A stretch of DNA of 64,000 nt. It comes from Alteromonadaceae bacterium Bs31 (lineage in GTDB: Bacteria; Pseudomonadota; Gammaproteobacteria; Pseudomonadales; Cellvibrionaceae). Below the pieces are notes generated by a model. The model was not told where the DNA came from and did no database searches. It was given only the letters and a program-made list of their open reading frames with translations. The stretch lies in the NCBI GenBank assembly GCA_900177435.1, contig FXAI01000005.1:171897-235896 (forward strand), written 5' to 3'. A program made the translations under genes and the position numbers. Shown piece by piece: positions 38,139-46,994 of this stretch (its first letter is position 1; each line of letters starts with the position of its first letter).

Positions 38139-39026
38139 TTGGATCAGCTCACCCGAAAAAGCCGCCTCGAGTTCAATAAATTACAGAAACGTTTGCGCCG
38201 CAATGTAGGCCGCGCGATTGCCGACTACAGCATGATCGAGGAAGGAGACAAGGTCATGGTGTGCCTGTCTGGAGGTAAGGATTCCTACGGTATGCTGGAG
38301 GTTTTGCGCTCATTGCAGCGCAGTGCTCCGGTGAACTTTGATCTGGTTGCGGTTAATCTCGACCAGAAGCAACCGGGCTTTCCGGAGCACGTGTTGCCAG
38401 CTTATTTGGACACCCTCGATATGGAGTACCACATTGTCGAGCGGGATACTTACAGCGTGGTGAAGTCGGTGGTGCCGGAAGGCAAGACTACCTGCGGCAT
38501 ATGCTCCCGTCTGCGGCGGGGAACCTTGTATGGCTTCGCCGAGCAAATTGGCGCGACTAAAATAGCACTGGGTCATCACCGCGATGATATCGTTGAAACT
38601 CTCTTTCTTAATCTATTCTATGCCGGTCGCCTAAAGGCAATGCCGCCCAAGCTGCTCGCCGACGACAAGCGCAATATCATTATTCGACCTCTCGCCTATT
38701 GCACCGAGCAAGATCTGGATGACTTTGCACAGGCGAAGAATTTTCCCATCATCCCCTGCAATCTCTGTGGTTCACAGGAAAATCTTCAGCGCCAGGTGAT
38801 CAAGCAGATGCTTCAGGACTGGGATAAACAACATCCCGGGCGAGTAGAGACGATATTCTCTGCCTTACAGCGAGTATCACCTTCTCAATTGGCGGATAAC
38901 AGCCTGTTCAACTTCCACGATCTTGCACTGCAGCGTGATAGCTTAGAAGAAGACCCTGCGCAGCAGGCGGAACATGCGGCTAACCCGGAGGATGTAGTGC
39001 AATTTATAAACGCTTTGAATATCTAA
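38139..39026 (+). CDS. ttcA: tRNA 2-thiocytidine(32) synthetase TtcA
   Basis: A 295-residue iron-sulfur-dependent PP-loop enzyme that thiolates cytidine-32 in a subset of tRNAs. The PP-loop [12 protein letters not shown] lies at about residues 42-53. Cysteine pairs CGICSR and PCNLCGS bind the cluster, and [14 protein letters not shown] is a strong family block. The start is TTG 38139; no ATG is available upstream of [19 protein letters not shown], which matches the family opening. Length fits E. coli TtcA (311 aa). Confidence 0.95.
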   Translation: MDQLTRKSRLEFNKLQKRLRRNVGRAIADYSMIEEGDKVMVCLSGGKDSYGMLEVLRSLQRSAPVNFDLVAVNLDQKQPGFPEHVLPAYLDTLDMEYHIVERDTYSVVKSVVPEGKTTCGICSRLRRGTLYGFAEQIGATKIALGHHRDDIVETLFLNLFYAGRLKAMPPKLLADDKRNIIIRPLAYCTEQDLDDFAQAKNFPIIPCNLCGSQENLQRQVIKQMLQDWDKQHPGRVETIFSALQRVSPSQLADNSLFNFHDLALQRDSLEEDPAQQAEHAANPEDVVQFINALNI

Positions 39027-39279
39027 CAATGGCCGAGTTCTCCGGGCTCTCCGGGCAAGCGGCAGCGCATCGGGGGGAAGGCGAGCGTCGCCATTGATGG
39101 CAGAAACCACTTTAGCTTGCACTTAATCAGAGTTTACCCAGCATGTAGCGAGTCAAATAAAATAAAAAGAGCTAATATTAGTGAATAATTACTTTAAATA
39201 TCCATGTTGGCTTGCCGGGGCCCAAAGAATTGCATTCCCGTGTGGCAACTTCTCCCATCTGCAACATAAAAGGTAAACG

Positions 39280-41727
39280 GTGCAAGGTTTTTTTCAGGGT
39301 ATATCGTTCCGGCTGGCAAAAGTAGGTGTGATAGTGGCGCTGCTGGTGGGTACGCTTATGAGCGCCGTGCAGATCTACATCGATTTCAAGGCGCAAAAGG
39401 AAACGGTTGATAACCAGATTTCCAGTATTACCGATATGTCCACACCGCCCGCCGTTAGGGCGATCCACACGGTGGATAACAATTTGGCCGCCGAGGTTGT
39501 TGAAGGCATTATGGTCAATGATTTCATCGTTGCGGTAACCATTGCGGATGAAAATGGCCGGGAATTCGCCGAATCTCAGCGAATTCCAAGAACCAGCAAC
39601 ACCATCTGGATTACCAAACACCTCTCTCAACATCTGAAGATATTCAGCGCACCCCTTCATATACCGGGCCCTAACCCTAAGGGAGAGCACGGCGAGATGA
39701 AGTTTGTGGTGGATATGGATGCAGCGTTCGCGCGTTTTTACAAGCACTCTGCTGTGGTTATAACCATTGGTTTGATTCGGTCCTTCTTTCTTGTGCTGTT
39801 TCTATTCGTCGCCTTCCACTACATGCTTACCAAGCCACTTATTCGCATAGCGGCGCAAATTAAACAGATCAACCCTGGTAGCCCCGGTGAGCAGCGCCTT
39901 TCTATACCTGCGCACAATCGCGACGACGAGCTTAACCAGTTGGTGAGCAGTGGCAATCAGCTACTGGACGCGGTGGACCTGGCGCTCGCCAAGCGCCGAG
40001 CGGTGGAAGTGGTGTTGCGTAAGAGTGAGGAGCACGTGCGGCAAATCATCGATAGCCTGCCAGTGTGGGTGGGTGCCCGTAACAGAGACGGCCACTACAT
40101 CTTTGCCAACAAAGCCCTGGCGGACTTTCTGCAAACTTCGCCGGAAGCCATGCGTGGCTCCCATGTGAGTGACTTTGCTGAATACTTTATTACCGACCCT
40201 CAGGAAGTGATCACCCTGGATATGGAGGTCATCAAGTCGCGCATCAGCGCTCAGATCTGGGAGGAGAAGTGGGTTAGCAGTGGCGGGGAAGAACATAATA
40301 TGCACACCCATGTGATGCCCATGGAGTTCTACGATGAGGTGGTGGCGCTGGTCGTTTCCTCGGATATTACAGACCTCAAACGAGCTCAGGCGCAAATGGA
40401 GCATATGGCTTACCATGACGCCCTTACTGACTTACCCAATCGCAGCTACCTGGTTGAACGCCTGGAAGAAGAAGTGCGCAAGTCAGCTAAACACAAATTC
40501 TATGGCGCTCTGCTGTTTATCGATCTGGATCAGTTCAAATACATCAATGACTCGCTTGGACACCCCGCCGGTGACGGCGTATTAAAACATGTGTCCCAGC
40601 GCCTGATGGCAATCGCATCTGAAGACGATGTGGTGGTGCGTCTGGGCGGTGATGAATTCGTCGTTGTACTGACAAATCTGGGTAAAGAGCTACCTACGGC
40701 AATTTTACGTGCAGAGGAGATCGGTGAGCGAATCCGCGCCTACGTTTCCGAACCTCACTTCTACCACGACCTTGAGCTGCATGTGACCTGCAGCGTGGGC
40801 ATCGTAATTTATCCGGAGGAAGACGCCGGTGTGCACGAATTACTGCGGTATGCCGATACCGCTATGTACCAGGTTAAGGAGCAGGGTAGAGACGCCATCC
40901 AGTTTTTTAATAAGTACATGGCAGATAGAGCTCGCAATGTGTTGGTAATGGAAGGTGATTTGCACCGGGCACTGGAAGTAGACGCCTTTAGTTTGCACTA
41001 TCAGCCACGAGTGGATGTTCACTCCAGCAAAATTGTTGGTGCGGAAGCGCTCTTGCGCTGGAACCATCCTGAGCGAGGCATGATTTCTCCCGCAGAGTTT
41101 ATTCCCATACTAGAAACATCTGGCTTGATTGTGCAGGTGGGTATGTGGGTACTGGAACGTTCCTTACGGCAAGTAAAAGAGTGGCAACGTATGGGCTTAT
41201 GGACCAAGAACATGCGTTTGGGTGTCAATATTAGTCCTCGTCAATTTCGCTCGTCGCAGTTTGTGGAGGATATTACCGCCACGCTGGAGAGAGAAGAGTT
41301 CGATGCACAAATGCTCGAAATGGAAATTACCGAAGGTATCGTTATTCACAACCTCGATGAAACCATTAACACCATGTCTACCTTGTGTGAGCAGGGAATA
41401 AATTTCGCACTGGATGACTTTGGTACCGGTTATTCTTCTATCAGCTATTTGAAAAAACTACCGGTGTCCATCTTGAAAATTGACCAAAGCTTTGTGCGGG
41501 ATATTACCGTGGACCGAAATGATCGGGTTTTGGTGGAGACCATCAGTGCCATGGGGAACATGCTGGAACTGGATGTGGTCGCAGAAGGGGTAGAAACGGC
41601 CGATCAGCTTGAGCTAGTTCGCCGTTACGGCTGCCTTTACTATCAGGGCTATTTGGCCAGCCGCCCTGTAAATCCCAATCAATTCGAACTCCTGTTAGAA
41701 AAGCACGAAATAATAATAACTGCATAA
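39280..41727 (+). CDS. Membrane GGDEF-EAL cyclic-di-GMP enzyme with HAMP and PAS
   Basis: An 815-residue protein. Its order is: transmembrane segment (about residues 11-33), periplasmic sensor loop, second membrane segment (about 160-185), HAMP, PAS (about 250-365), GGDEF (about 380-540) and EAL (about 555-805). The diguanylate cyclase site GGDEF (residues 456-460) and the phosphodiesterase motif EAL (589-591) are both intact, and DDFGTGYSSISYL and DQSFVRDI are present. The net direction cannot be told from sequence. The start is GTG 39280. It is followed after 15 bases by a TAXI-type protein, suggesting a sensor pair. Confidence 0.9.
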   Translation: MQGFFQGISFRLAKVGVIVALLVGTLMSAVQIYIDFKAQKETVDNQISSITDMSTPPAVRAIHTVDNNLAAEVVEGIMVNDFIVAVTIADENGREFAESQRIPRTSNTIWITKHLSQHLKIFSAPLHIPGPNPKGEHGEMKFVVDMDAAFARFYKHSAVVITIGLIRSFFLVLFLFVAFHYMLTKPLIRIAAQIKQINPGSPGEQRLSIPAHNRDDELNQLVSSGNQLLDAVDLALAKRRAVEVVLRKSEEHVRQIIDSLPVWVGARNRDGHYIFANKALADFLQTSPEAMRGSHVSDFAEYFITDPQEVITLDMEVIKSRISAQIWEEKWVSSGGEEHNMHTHVMPMEFYDEVVALVVSSDITDLKRAQAQMEHMAYHDALTDLPNRSYLVERLEEEVRKSAKHKFYGALLFIDLDQFKYINDSLGHPAGDGVLKHVSQRLMAIASEDDVVVRLGGDEFVVVLTNLGKELPTAILRAEEIGERIRAYVSEPHFYHDLELHVTCSVGIVIYPEEDAGVHELLRYADTAMYQVKEQGRDAIQFFNKYMADRARNVLVMEGDLHRALEVDAFSLHYQPRVDVHSSKIVGAEALLRWNHPERGMISPAEFIPILETSGLIVQVGMWVLERSLRQVKEWQRMGLWTKNMRLGVNISPRQFRSSQFVEDITATLEREEFDAQMLEMEITEGIVIHNLDETINTMSTLCEQGINFALDDFGTGYSSISYLKKLPVSILKIDQSFVRDITVDRNDRVLVETISAMGNMLELDVVAEGVETADQLELVRRYGCLYYQGYLASRPVNPNQFELLLEKHEIIITA

Positions 41728-41742
41728 GCAGGCTCTCTATTT

Positions 41743-43041
41743 ATGCGCACGGAAAGGCTCAATCATCTCAATATTAAAATTACCGTAGGTGCGGTTACCA
41801 CACTTATTTTGTTGGTTAGCGCGGCGGTGCTTTTTTCTTTTCAGTATTCAACACGATGGCCAGCCACCTTAACAATAGCAACGGGTTTTTCTGGTGGTGT
41901 ATATGACCGGCTGGGTGAAGGTTTGGCTGAATCTATAGATGCCCATATAAATCGCCAGGTAAGCGCGAGGCAGTTTAGCTCCGGTAGCATTGAAAATATG
42001 CAAATGATAGGTGATGGTCTGGCGGATCTTGCCTTTGTTCAAAGTGATACCAGCGGTAACGATAAAGTGCGAGTAATTGCCACGCTATACGATGAGGTGC
42101 TCCATGTCATTGTTCCTGTCGGTCAGAATTATCGCTACGGACTAAAAAGCCTGGAAGGGAAAAAAATTGCCATTGGGCCAGAGGGTAGCGGAACCAAGGC
42201 GGTAGCGGAAAAATTATTGAGCCATTTCTCCATAGCGTATCAGCCGGCAAGTTTGCCTATGGAAAATATGATTAGTGCATTCGAAACCGAGAGTATCGAT
42301 GCCGCTATTGTGCTCACCGCCATTAATTCACCTATCACTCAAAAATTGCTGGCCTCTGGCAAATTCACACTGCTTTCTTTAGATAGAGGTGACAGCTCTG
42401 GTGATGAAACTCTTGCGTTGTCGCAAGTCTATCCACACTACAAAGCTTTTAAAATATTTCCCCGTGTTTACGGTAGATACCCTGAAGACACCATTCATAC
42501 TCTTTCGGTAACCGCGACCCTGGTAGGGCGTGCTGGTTTGTCATCCAGTTTAGTGCGAGAGATTACCGAGTTGTTGTTTGCCAGCCGCTCGAAGCTCGCG
42601 GAAAAACATAGCGCGGCAGAGCAATTGAGAGAGCAATGGAATGCTCTGGACGTCCAGTACCCCTTCCACCAGGGTGCTATTGATTATTACAACCGCAGCA
42701 AGCCTCTGTTTATTGTTCAATATTCAGAGGTTTTCAGCTTGGTGCTCAGTCTGGTAATGCTTGTTTTTGCGGGTATCACGGGCTTGAATACCTGGATAGA
42801 CAGCCGCACAAAAAACTTTATCGATGAGTTTTATAAAAAAGTTCATACCCTGGAGTTAAATTTCAACGACCAATCTATCGATCAGCTTGATCACACCATG
42901 CAGGAGGCGGTAGACAACCTGATCCATGAGCGTTTGGAAGCAAATACTTCTTTTCAAATCTTGCAGTCTTTGGTTTTAAACCGAATGGTTAAATTGTTAT
43001 TGCTTGAACTAGCGAATAATCAAAAAGCGGATAACACGTAA
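41743..43041 (+). CDS. TAXI-family solute-binding protein anchored at both ends
   Basis: A 432-residue protein. An N-terminal membrane segment (about residues 13-33) is followed by a periplasmic-binding domain of the TRAP-associated TAXI type (LTIATGFSGGVYDRLGEGLA; KIAIGPEGSGTKAVAEKLL). A second membrane segment (about 325-347) and a cytoplasmic coiled-coil tail follow. No TRAP permease gene adjoins it. Tight linkage (15 bases) to the GGDEF-EAL gene suggests a ligand sensor for that enzyme rather than a transporter, which is inference. It is convergent with rsmE (6 bases). Confidence 0.82.
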   Translation: MRTERLNHLNIKITVGAVTTLILLVSAAVLFSFQYSTRWPATLTIATGFSGGVYDRLGEGLAESIDAHINRQVSARQFSSGSIENMQMIGDGLADLAFVQSDTSGNDKVRVIATLYDEVLHVIVPVGQNYRYGLKSLEGKKIAIGPEGSGTKAVAEKLLSHFSIAYQPASLPMENMISAFETESIDAAIVLTAINSPITQKLLASGKFTLLSLDRGDSSGDETLALSQVYPHYKAFKIFPRVYGRYPEDTIHTLSVTATLVGRAGLSSSLVREITELLFASRSKLAEKHSAAEQLREQWNALDVQYPFHQGAIDYYNRSKPLFIVQYSEVFSLVLSLVMLVFAGITGLNTWIDSRTKNFIDEFYKKVHTLELNFNDQSIDQLDHTMQEAVDNLIHERLEANTSFQILQSLVLNRMVKLLLLELANNQKADNT

Positions 43042-43047
43042 AGTAAA

Positions 43048-43767
43048 TCAGGGTAGGGAATAAAGTTTGGTGATCATTGCGGTAACCGCCGTTTCTACTT
43101 TTAGAATTCTGCTGCCCATTTGAACCACTTCCGCCCCTTGGCCCTGAAATGCGCTAACTTCTTTCTCTAGAAAGCCTCCCTCCGGGCCAATTACCATTAC
43201 ACCTTTTTGTGTTGTCTCAAGGCTTGGGCAGGGGGGCAATTCACCGGGGTGAGCGATAAAGGATTTTTTGCCTTTGATTATTTCATTCAGGCAATCTTCC
43301 ACGAAGGGGCGAAAACGCTGAAATTTACTGATTTTGGGTAGCTGTGTTGCTACGCCTTGTTCCAACCCCAACAATAATTGTTGCTCCACGGCACTGTCCG
43401 TGAGTGCCGGTGACTGCCAGAAGCTTTTTTCCACCCGTGAGCTTTGGATTAAACACAAATGTTCCACCCCCATACATGCCACTGTTTGCAGTATACGTTT
43501 AATCATTTGTGGCCTGGGCAAGGCCAAAATAAGCGTTAGGGGTAATTGGGGTGGGGGAGGGGTTTGCAGGTGCTCAATCTCGACAATTGCACTATTGCCT
43601 TCCAGCTTAACCATTGCGCGGCCCATATTGCCATCAACGAGACCAACACGAAGCCAGTCGCCGCTGCTTAACTTGAGTACCTTTTCGATGTGTTGCTGCT
43701 GGTCTTTATTTAACAGAGCAGAGCTTTCTGAAAAAAACTGATGCTGTTTCAGCAGTAATAAATTCAT
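43048..43767 (-). CDS. rsmE: 16S rRNA m3U1498 methyltransferase RsmE
   Basis: A 239-residue SPOUT-family methyltransferase acting on uridine 1498 of 16S rRNA. The N-terminal PUA-like domain (HIEKVLKLSSGDWLRVGLVD) leads into the SPOUT domain. The SAM-binding knot is marked by VIGPEGGFLEKEV near residue 195 and ILKVETAVTAMI at the C terminus. Length is near E. coli RsmE (243 aa). The downstream edge faces the TAXI gene. Confidence 0.95.
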   Translation of the reverse strand: MNLLLLKQHQFFSESSALLNKDQQQHIEKVLKLSSGDWLRVGLVDGNMGRAMVKLEGNSAIVEIEHLQTPPPPQLPLTLILALPRPQMIKRILQTVACMGVEHLCLIQSSRVEKSFWQSPALTDSAVEQQLLLGLEQGVATQLPKISKFQRFRPFVEDCLNEIIKGKKSFIAHPGELPPCPSLETTQKGVMVIGPEGGFLEKEVSAFQGQGAEVVQMGSRILKVETAVTAMITKLYSLP

Positions 43768-43800
43768 GGGGCAGGTATTGGCGGGAGAGCAATAATTATA

Positions 43801-43877
43801 TGGCCCTCCCTGCAGGAGTCGAACCTGCGGCCTTCCCCTTAGGAGGGGGACGCTCTATCCAGCTGAGCTAAGGGAGG
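43801..43877 (-). tRNA. tRNA-Arg (anticodon CCT)
   Basis: The reverse complement folds as a full tRNA of 77 bases with encoded CCA. The acceptor stem is CCTCCCT / AGGGAGG with discriminator G. The D arm contains TAGCTCAGCTGGATAGAGC, the anticodon stem-loop is TCCCC-CTCCTAA-GGGGA, and the T arm is GCAGG-TTCGACT-CCTGC. The anticodon CCU reads the rare AGG arginine codon. It lies between rsmE and flgN, with no sign of an adjacent integrated element. Confidence 0.96.
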
Positions 43878-43989
43878 GGTGCAAGAACAGCGCGCAGCGA
43901 TGCCGCTACCGTTCAAGCGCGGTATGATACTGCAAGAGGGTTTATTTTAAAAATTTTATAGTGGTAAGTGATTTCCGCGGGGGCTGGGC

Positions 43990-44487
43990 TTATGCTTCCC
44001 CCACCTTTTGCGAAATATGGCTGGCGGTGCTTTTGCCGGCAGCTGAGTAGAGCTTAGGTGTGGCGGTTTGGCCGCGCACAATTTCCAGCAGGCGACCAAA
44101 TGTTTTTTGGTTGCGAGCGAGTATTTTACCATTTACCTCATTGGCTGCCTTACAGGCCTGTTGCAGTTCTTTTAAGTGCTCCCACAGTTGCACTAGCTGA
44201 GGGTGCTCTGCTTGATCTAACAGGCTTTGCCAAGCGCGCTTCAGGGGTTCCTGGTCTACAGCGTCTGCGCTTAGATACTGTTTGCTCCAGCGAGTTCTTG
44301 TTTGCGCACTGGCTTCCAATATAGAGAGCTGCTCCGCTTTTTGTTCCAGTAGAGCTTCAATGGTTTCTGTGTCTCTTTCGCCTAGAGCACTTCGCTCCTG
44401 CTCAAGTAGTTCAAGTAAGCTCTCACAGGCAGCAATATCCGCTTGCAGGTGAGTTACCAGTTCCTGAGCTTGAATAGGGATATTCAT
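43990..44487 (-). CDS. flgN: Flagellar export chaperone FlgN
   Basis: A 165-residue helical protein. FlgN is the cytoplasmic chaperone for hook-associated proteins FlgK and FlgL. Leu/Glu/Gln-rich coiled-coil content, size and position after flgA and flgM identify it. ATG 44487 is preceded by GGAG at seven bases; an in-frame TTG four codons earlier overlaps that site. Sequence motifs are weak in this family, so context carries much of the weight. Confidence 0.85.
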   Translation of the reverse strand: MNIPIQAQELVTHLQADIAACESLLELLEQERSALGERDTETIEALLEQKAEQLSILEASAQTRTRWSKQYLSADAVDQEPLKRAWQSLLDQAEHPQLVQLWEHLKELQQACKAANEVNGKILARNQKTFGRLLEIVRGQTATPKLYSAAGKSTASHISQKVGEA

Positions 44488-44523
44488 TGCATACTCCAAT
44501 AGGGTTTTACTGAGTGTAGATCA

Positions 44524-44544
44524 CCAGCGCCAAAAAAACGCTGG
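44524..44544 (-). terminator. Hairpin between flgM and flgN
   Basis: Stem CCAGCG / CGCTGG around a 9-base A-rich loop (T-rich on the transcribed strand). No T tract follows, so it may rather be a processing or translational-control hairpin in the flgMN transcript. Confidence 0.3.
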
Positions 44545-44648
44545 GTCGACTATGTAACAGGAGTATTGGCAAGAAGCATGCCGTATGAAGGGTTCAGGCA
44601 GCGAAGAAACTGGAATACACAGTAAGCTGCGCAAGTTTAAAAATTGTG

Positions 44649-44963
44649 TTAGAAGAAGCTGTCTTGTTCCAGCATTTTGCTGGCGATGGCATCGGCATCC
44701 ACCTGGAATCTGCCATTGGCTATATCCGCTTTCACTTCGGCGACGATATCACTGTTAACCTCTGGCATATCAGACAGTTTGGCTTCCAACTTAGCCATAG
44801 CTTGGCCAGCATCGCTGAGTGATACGCTATCACCGGTAGATGGAGAGCTGCTCTCTATATCTGTATTGCTGGGCCGGCTTTCACGTGCAGCTGGCGCACC
44901 CTGTCGTGCTTTGCTGGATGTGGCGGTGTGTGTATTTAAGCCGTTACCGGGGTCAATAACCAT
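44649..44963 (-). CDS. flgM: Anti-sigma-28 factor FlgM
   Basis: A 104-residue protein, mostly disordered, with the sigma-28-binding C-terminal half (residues about 45-100: SVSLSDAGQAMAKLEAKLSD, then SDIVAEVKADIANGRFQVD). FlgM holds FliA inactive until the hook is complete and is then exported. It is expressed from a near-consensus sigma-28 promoter just upstream and also possibly from the flgA promoter. Length is normal. Confidence 0.93.
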   Translation of the reverse strand: MVIDPGNGLNTHTATSSKARQGAPAARESRPSNTDIESSSPSTGDSVSLSDAGQAMAKLEAKLSDMPEVNSDIVAEVKADIANGRFQVDADAIASKMLEQDSFF

Positions 44964-45018
44964 GGGAAACCTTCATTTTGCAGCCTGGGGCCGCCTAAAA
45001 AACTTTCTGTTACTTGGG

Positions 45019-45045
45019 GTATCGGCCGCTGCTTCATTTACTTTA
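45019..45045 (-). promoter_or_regulatory. Sigma-28 (FliA) promoter of flgM
   Basis: On the minus strand TAAAGTAA (45045-45038), 11 bases, then GCCGATAC (45026-45019). This matches the consensus TAAAGTTT-N11-GCCGATAA except at three positions. flgM begins about 56 bases downstream. A FliA promoter for its own anti-sigma factor is the usual feedback design. Confidence 0.85.
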
Positions 45046-45064
45046 GCGCCAATTGACAAAAAAA

Positions 45065-45838
45065 TCACCGTCCGGCCACCAGTACTTGCCCTGGGCCGGT
45101 AACCAAACCGTCAACAATCCGTCGCGACTTGTCATTTCTCACCTTTATTTTCTGCCCAACCTGGCCGTTGCTAAGCGCGGTGCCTTCAGTTTCCACCGTT
45201 AGGCTGGAGAGTTTAGCCCGCAAAACTACCGTTTCACCCTTTTGAATCACGTTCGGGGCTTGTACAAAATTGAGCTTTACAACTTGATTCGCGCGGATAC
45301 TGCGTTTGAGCTCCATGCCCAGTAAGCGCTCCATATCCTCTACGTAGCTACCGGTTAACTTGGCAGTATTCACACTCTTGTAGCCCAGGTCAGACTTTTC
45401 AAGCGTCTCGCCCTTGGCGAGGTTTCGCCGCGCAATTAACACCTGCTGGAGGGTTTTTACGCTTGCTGGAATATACAAGGTCCATCGTGCGCCCTCGCGG
45501 CAGCTTGTTTTCACTGTAATGCTGGCGTTGCTGCTGACCTGCTTGATCTCTGTATTTATATCGCCCGTACACCTGGCCAGTCGCAGCCTGCTATCGAGAT
45601 TACCAACGGAAACAAACAGCGTTTCCCCCAATATCAGGTGTTCATGAACTTGCTGAAAATGCTGCTCCAACTGGCTTAAAACGCTTTGTTTCAGCTCATT
45701 AATACTCTGTTGTTCTTGAGCAGCTGTTAGGCCGGGGTTCACAAACAGCAATGCGCCAACCAGCAAGCATTGCCCAGCTTTTGGGGCCGTTAGTGCTTGT
45801 GAAATTGCAGCCTTAAAAAACTCCGTCAAGTTAACCAT
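45065..45838 (-). CDS. flgA: Flagellar basal-body P-ring chaperone FlgA
   Basis: A 257-residue exported protein with an N-terminal signal sequence (about residues 20-40) and a C-terminal SAF domain (GETLEKSDLGYKSVNTAKLT, then RANQVVKLNFVQAPNVIQKG, KIKVRNDKSRRIVDGLV). FlgA assists P-ring (FlgI) assembly in the periplasm. ATG 45838 is chosen over an in-frame start at 45928, which would overlap the sigma-54 promoter. It is transcribed away from cheV. Confidence 0.93.
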   Translation of the reverse strand: MVNLTEFFKAAISQALTAPKAGQCLLVGALLFVNPGLTAAQEQQSINELKQSVLSQLEQHFQQVHEHLILGETLFVSVGNLDSRLRLARCTGDINTEIKQVSSNASITVKTSCREGARWTLYIPASVKTLQQVLIARRNLAKGETLEKSDLGYKSVNTAKLTGSYVEDMERLLGMELKRSIRANQVVKLNFVQAPNVIQKGETVVLRAKLSSLTVETEGTALSNGQVGQKIKVRNDKSRRIVDGLVTGPGQVLVAGR

Positions 45839-45924
45839 TATTAGCCTATGCTGTATGTAAACAAAAGGAACACTTGGTGCCAACGACAGAAATTCGACGC
45901 AATTTTCTGTGCTACCAGTGGACT

Positions 45925-45938
45925 GCAAGGCCTGTGCC
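45925..45938 (-). promoter_or_regulatory. Sigma-54 promoter of flgA
   Basis: On the minus strand AGGCACAGGCCTTGCA: GG at 45938-45937 and GC at 45926-45925, with the required 10 bases between. It differs from the TGGCAC-N5-TTGCA consensus only in the first base. The predicted start is about 75 bases before flgA. Confidence 0.8.
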
Positions 45939-45985
45939 TAAGTTCAGGTTTTGAGTTTCAGTTACATTATATGAGAGGACCCGCC

Positions 45986-46936
45986 ATGGCAGGGGTAATG
46001 GACAGCGTAAACCAACGCACCCAACTCGTTGGTCAAAACCGATTGGAGTTATTACTCTTTAATTTGGGTGGCAGGCAGCTATACGGTATTAACGTGTTTA
46101 AAGTTAAAGAAGTATTGCAATGCCCTCCGCTAAGTGAAATTCCAAAACGTAACCCGGTTGTTCGCGGCGTGGCCCATATTCGTGGTGGCACTATTCCCAT
46201 CATGGATTTGCGACAAGCTACGGGTTACCCTCCCTTGGATGACATCCAGAATTGCTTTGTAATTATCACTGAGTACAACCGCTCCACGCAGGGCTTTCTG
46301 GTGCGTGCGGTAGAGCGCATTGTGAATATGAATTGGGGTGATATTCATCCGCCTCCCAAGGGCGCAGGGCGAGAAAATTATTTAACGGCTGTGACCGAAG
46401 TTGAGGGTAAGCTGGTCGAGATAATTGATGTGGAGAAAATACTGGCTGAAGTGTCTCCACTGCCTTCAGAAGTAAGCGCAGAAGTTATTGAAAGTGCGCA
46501 GCGTGAGATTGTTGTGCACAAGCATGTGCTGATAGTGGACGACTCTACCATCGCCCGAAAGCAGATTCAGAAAGTTATGCAATCGCTGGGTTGCAAAACA
46601 ACTCTGAAAAAAGATGGTCGAGAAGCCTTAGATTATCTTGAGCATTTGGTCGAGCAGGGTGTCGACCCTTATCACGAACTTTTGTTGATCATATCAGATA
46701 TCGAAATGCCGGAAATGGATGGCTATACCTTTACTGCTGAAGTTAGAGCAAGCCCGCCACTGAAAGAAATGCATATAATTTTGCACACTTCCTTGAGTGG
46801 CGTATTTAATGAGGCAATGGTGAAAAAAGTTGGCGCAAACGACTTTCTTGCAAAGTTTAACCCCGATGAACTAGCCAACCGGGTTAACATGAGAATAGAC
46901 CAGCTTACGGATAGTGGTGAAACAGTAGAAGTCTGA
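45986..46936 (+). CDS. cheV: Chemotaxis coupling protein CheV
   Basis: A 316-residue protein. It has a CheW domain at about residues 20-160 (LELLLFNLGGRQLYGINVFK, then RGGTIPIMDL) and a receiver domain at about 185-310 (VLIVDDSTIARKQI; the phospho-accepting Asp is in LLIISDIEMPEMDG). CheV couples chemoreceptors to CheA and may act in adaptation. ATG 45986 is preceded by GAGAGGA; an upstream in-frame ATG at 45971 is possible. It is followed by cheR, as in Pseudomonas and Vibrio. Confidence 0.94.
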   Translation: MAGVMDSVNQRTQLVGQNRLELLLFNLGGRQLYGINVFKVKEVLQCPPLSEIPKRNPVVRGVAHIRGGTIPIMDLRQATGYPPLDDIQNCFVIITEYNRSTQGFLVRAVERIVNMNWGDIHPPPKGAGRENYLTAVTEVEGKLVEIIDVEKILAEVSPLPSEVSAEVIESAQREIVVHKHVLIVDDSTIARKQIQKVMQSLGCKTTLKKDGREALDYLEHLVEQGVDPYHELLLIISDIEMPEMDGYTFTAEVRASPPLKEMHIILHTSLSGVFNEAMVKKVGANDFLAKFNPDELANRVNMRIDQLTDSGETVEV

Positions 46937-46994
46937 GTTCTCGACTATGCTCTACACCTAATTACAAAGGAATTAACTTGCGGCCTAAACCAAT

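Noticed and set aside
43801-43877. tRNA-Arg as an attachment site of an integrated element
   Set aside because: Flanking genes are ordinary core genes (rsmE, flgN), and no integrase or repeated tRNA end was found.
45860-45880. GG-N10-GC element on the plus strand before cheV
   Set aside because: Only the dinucleotide spacing matches; the rest of the -24 and -12 boxes does not.
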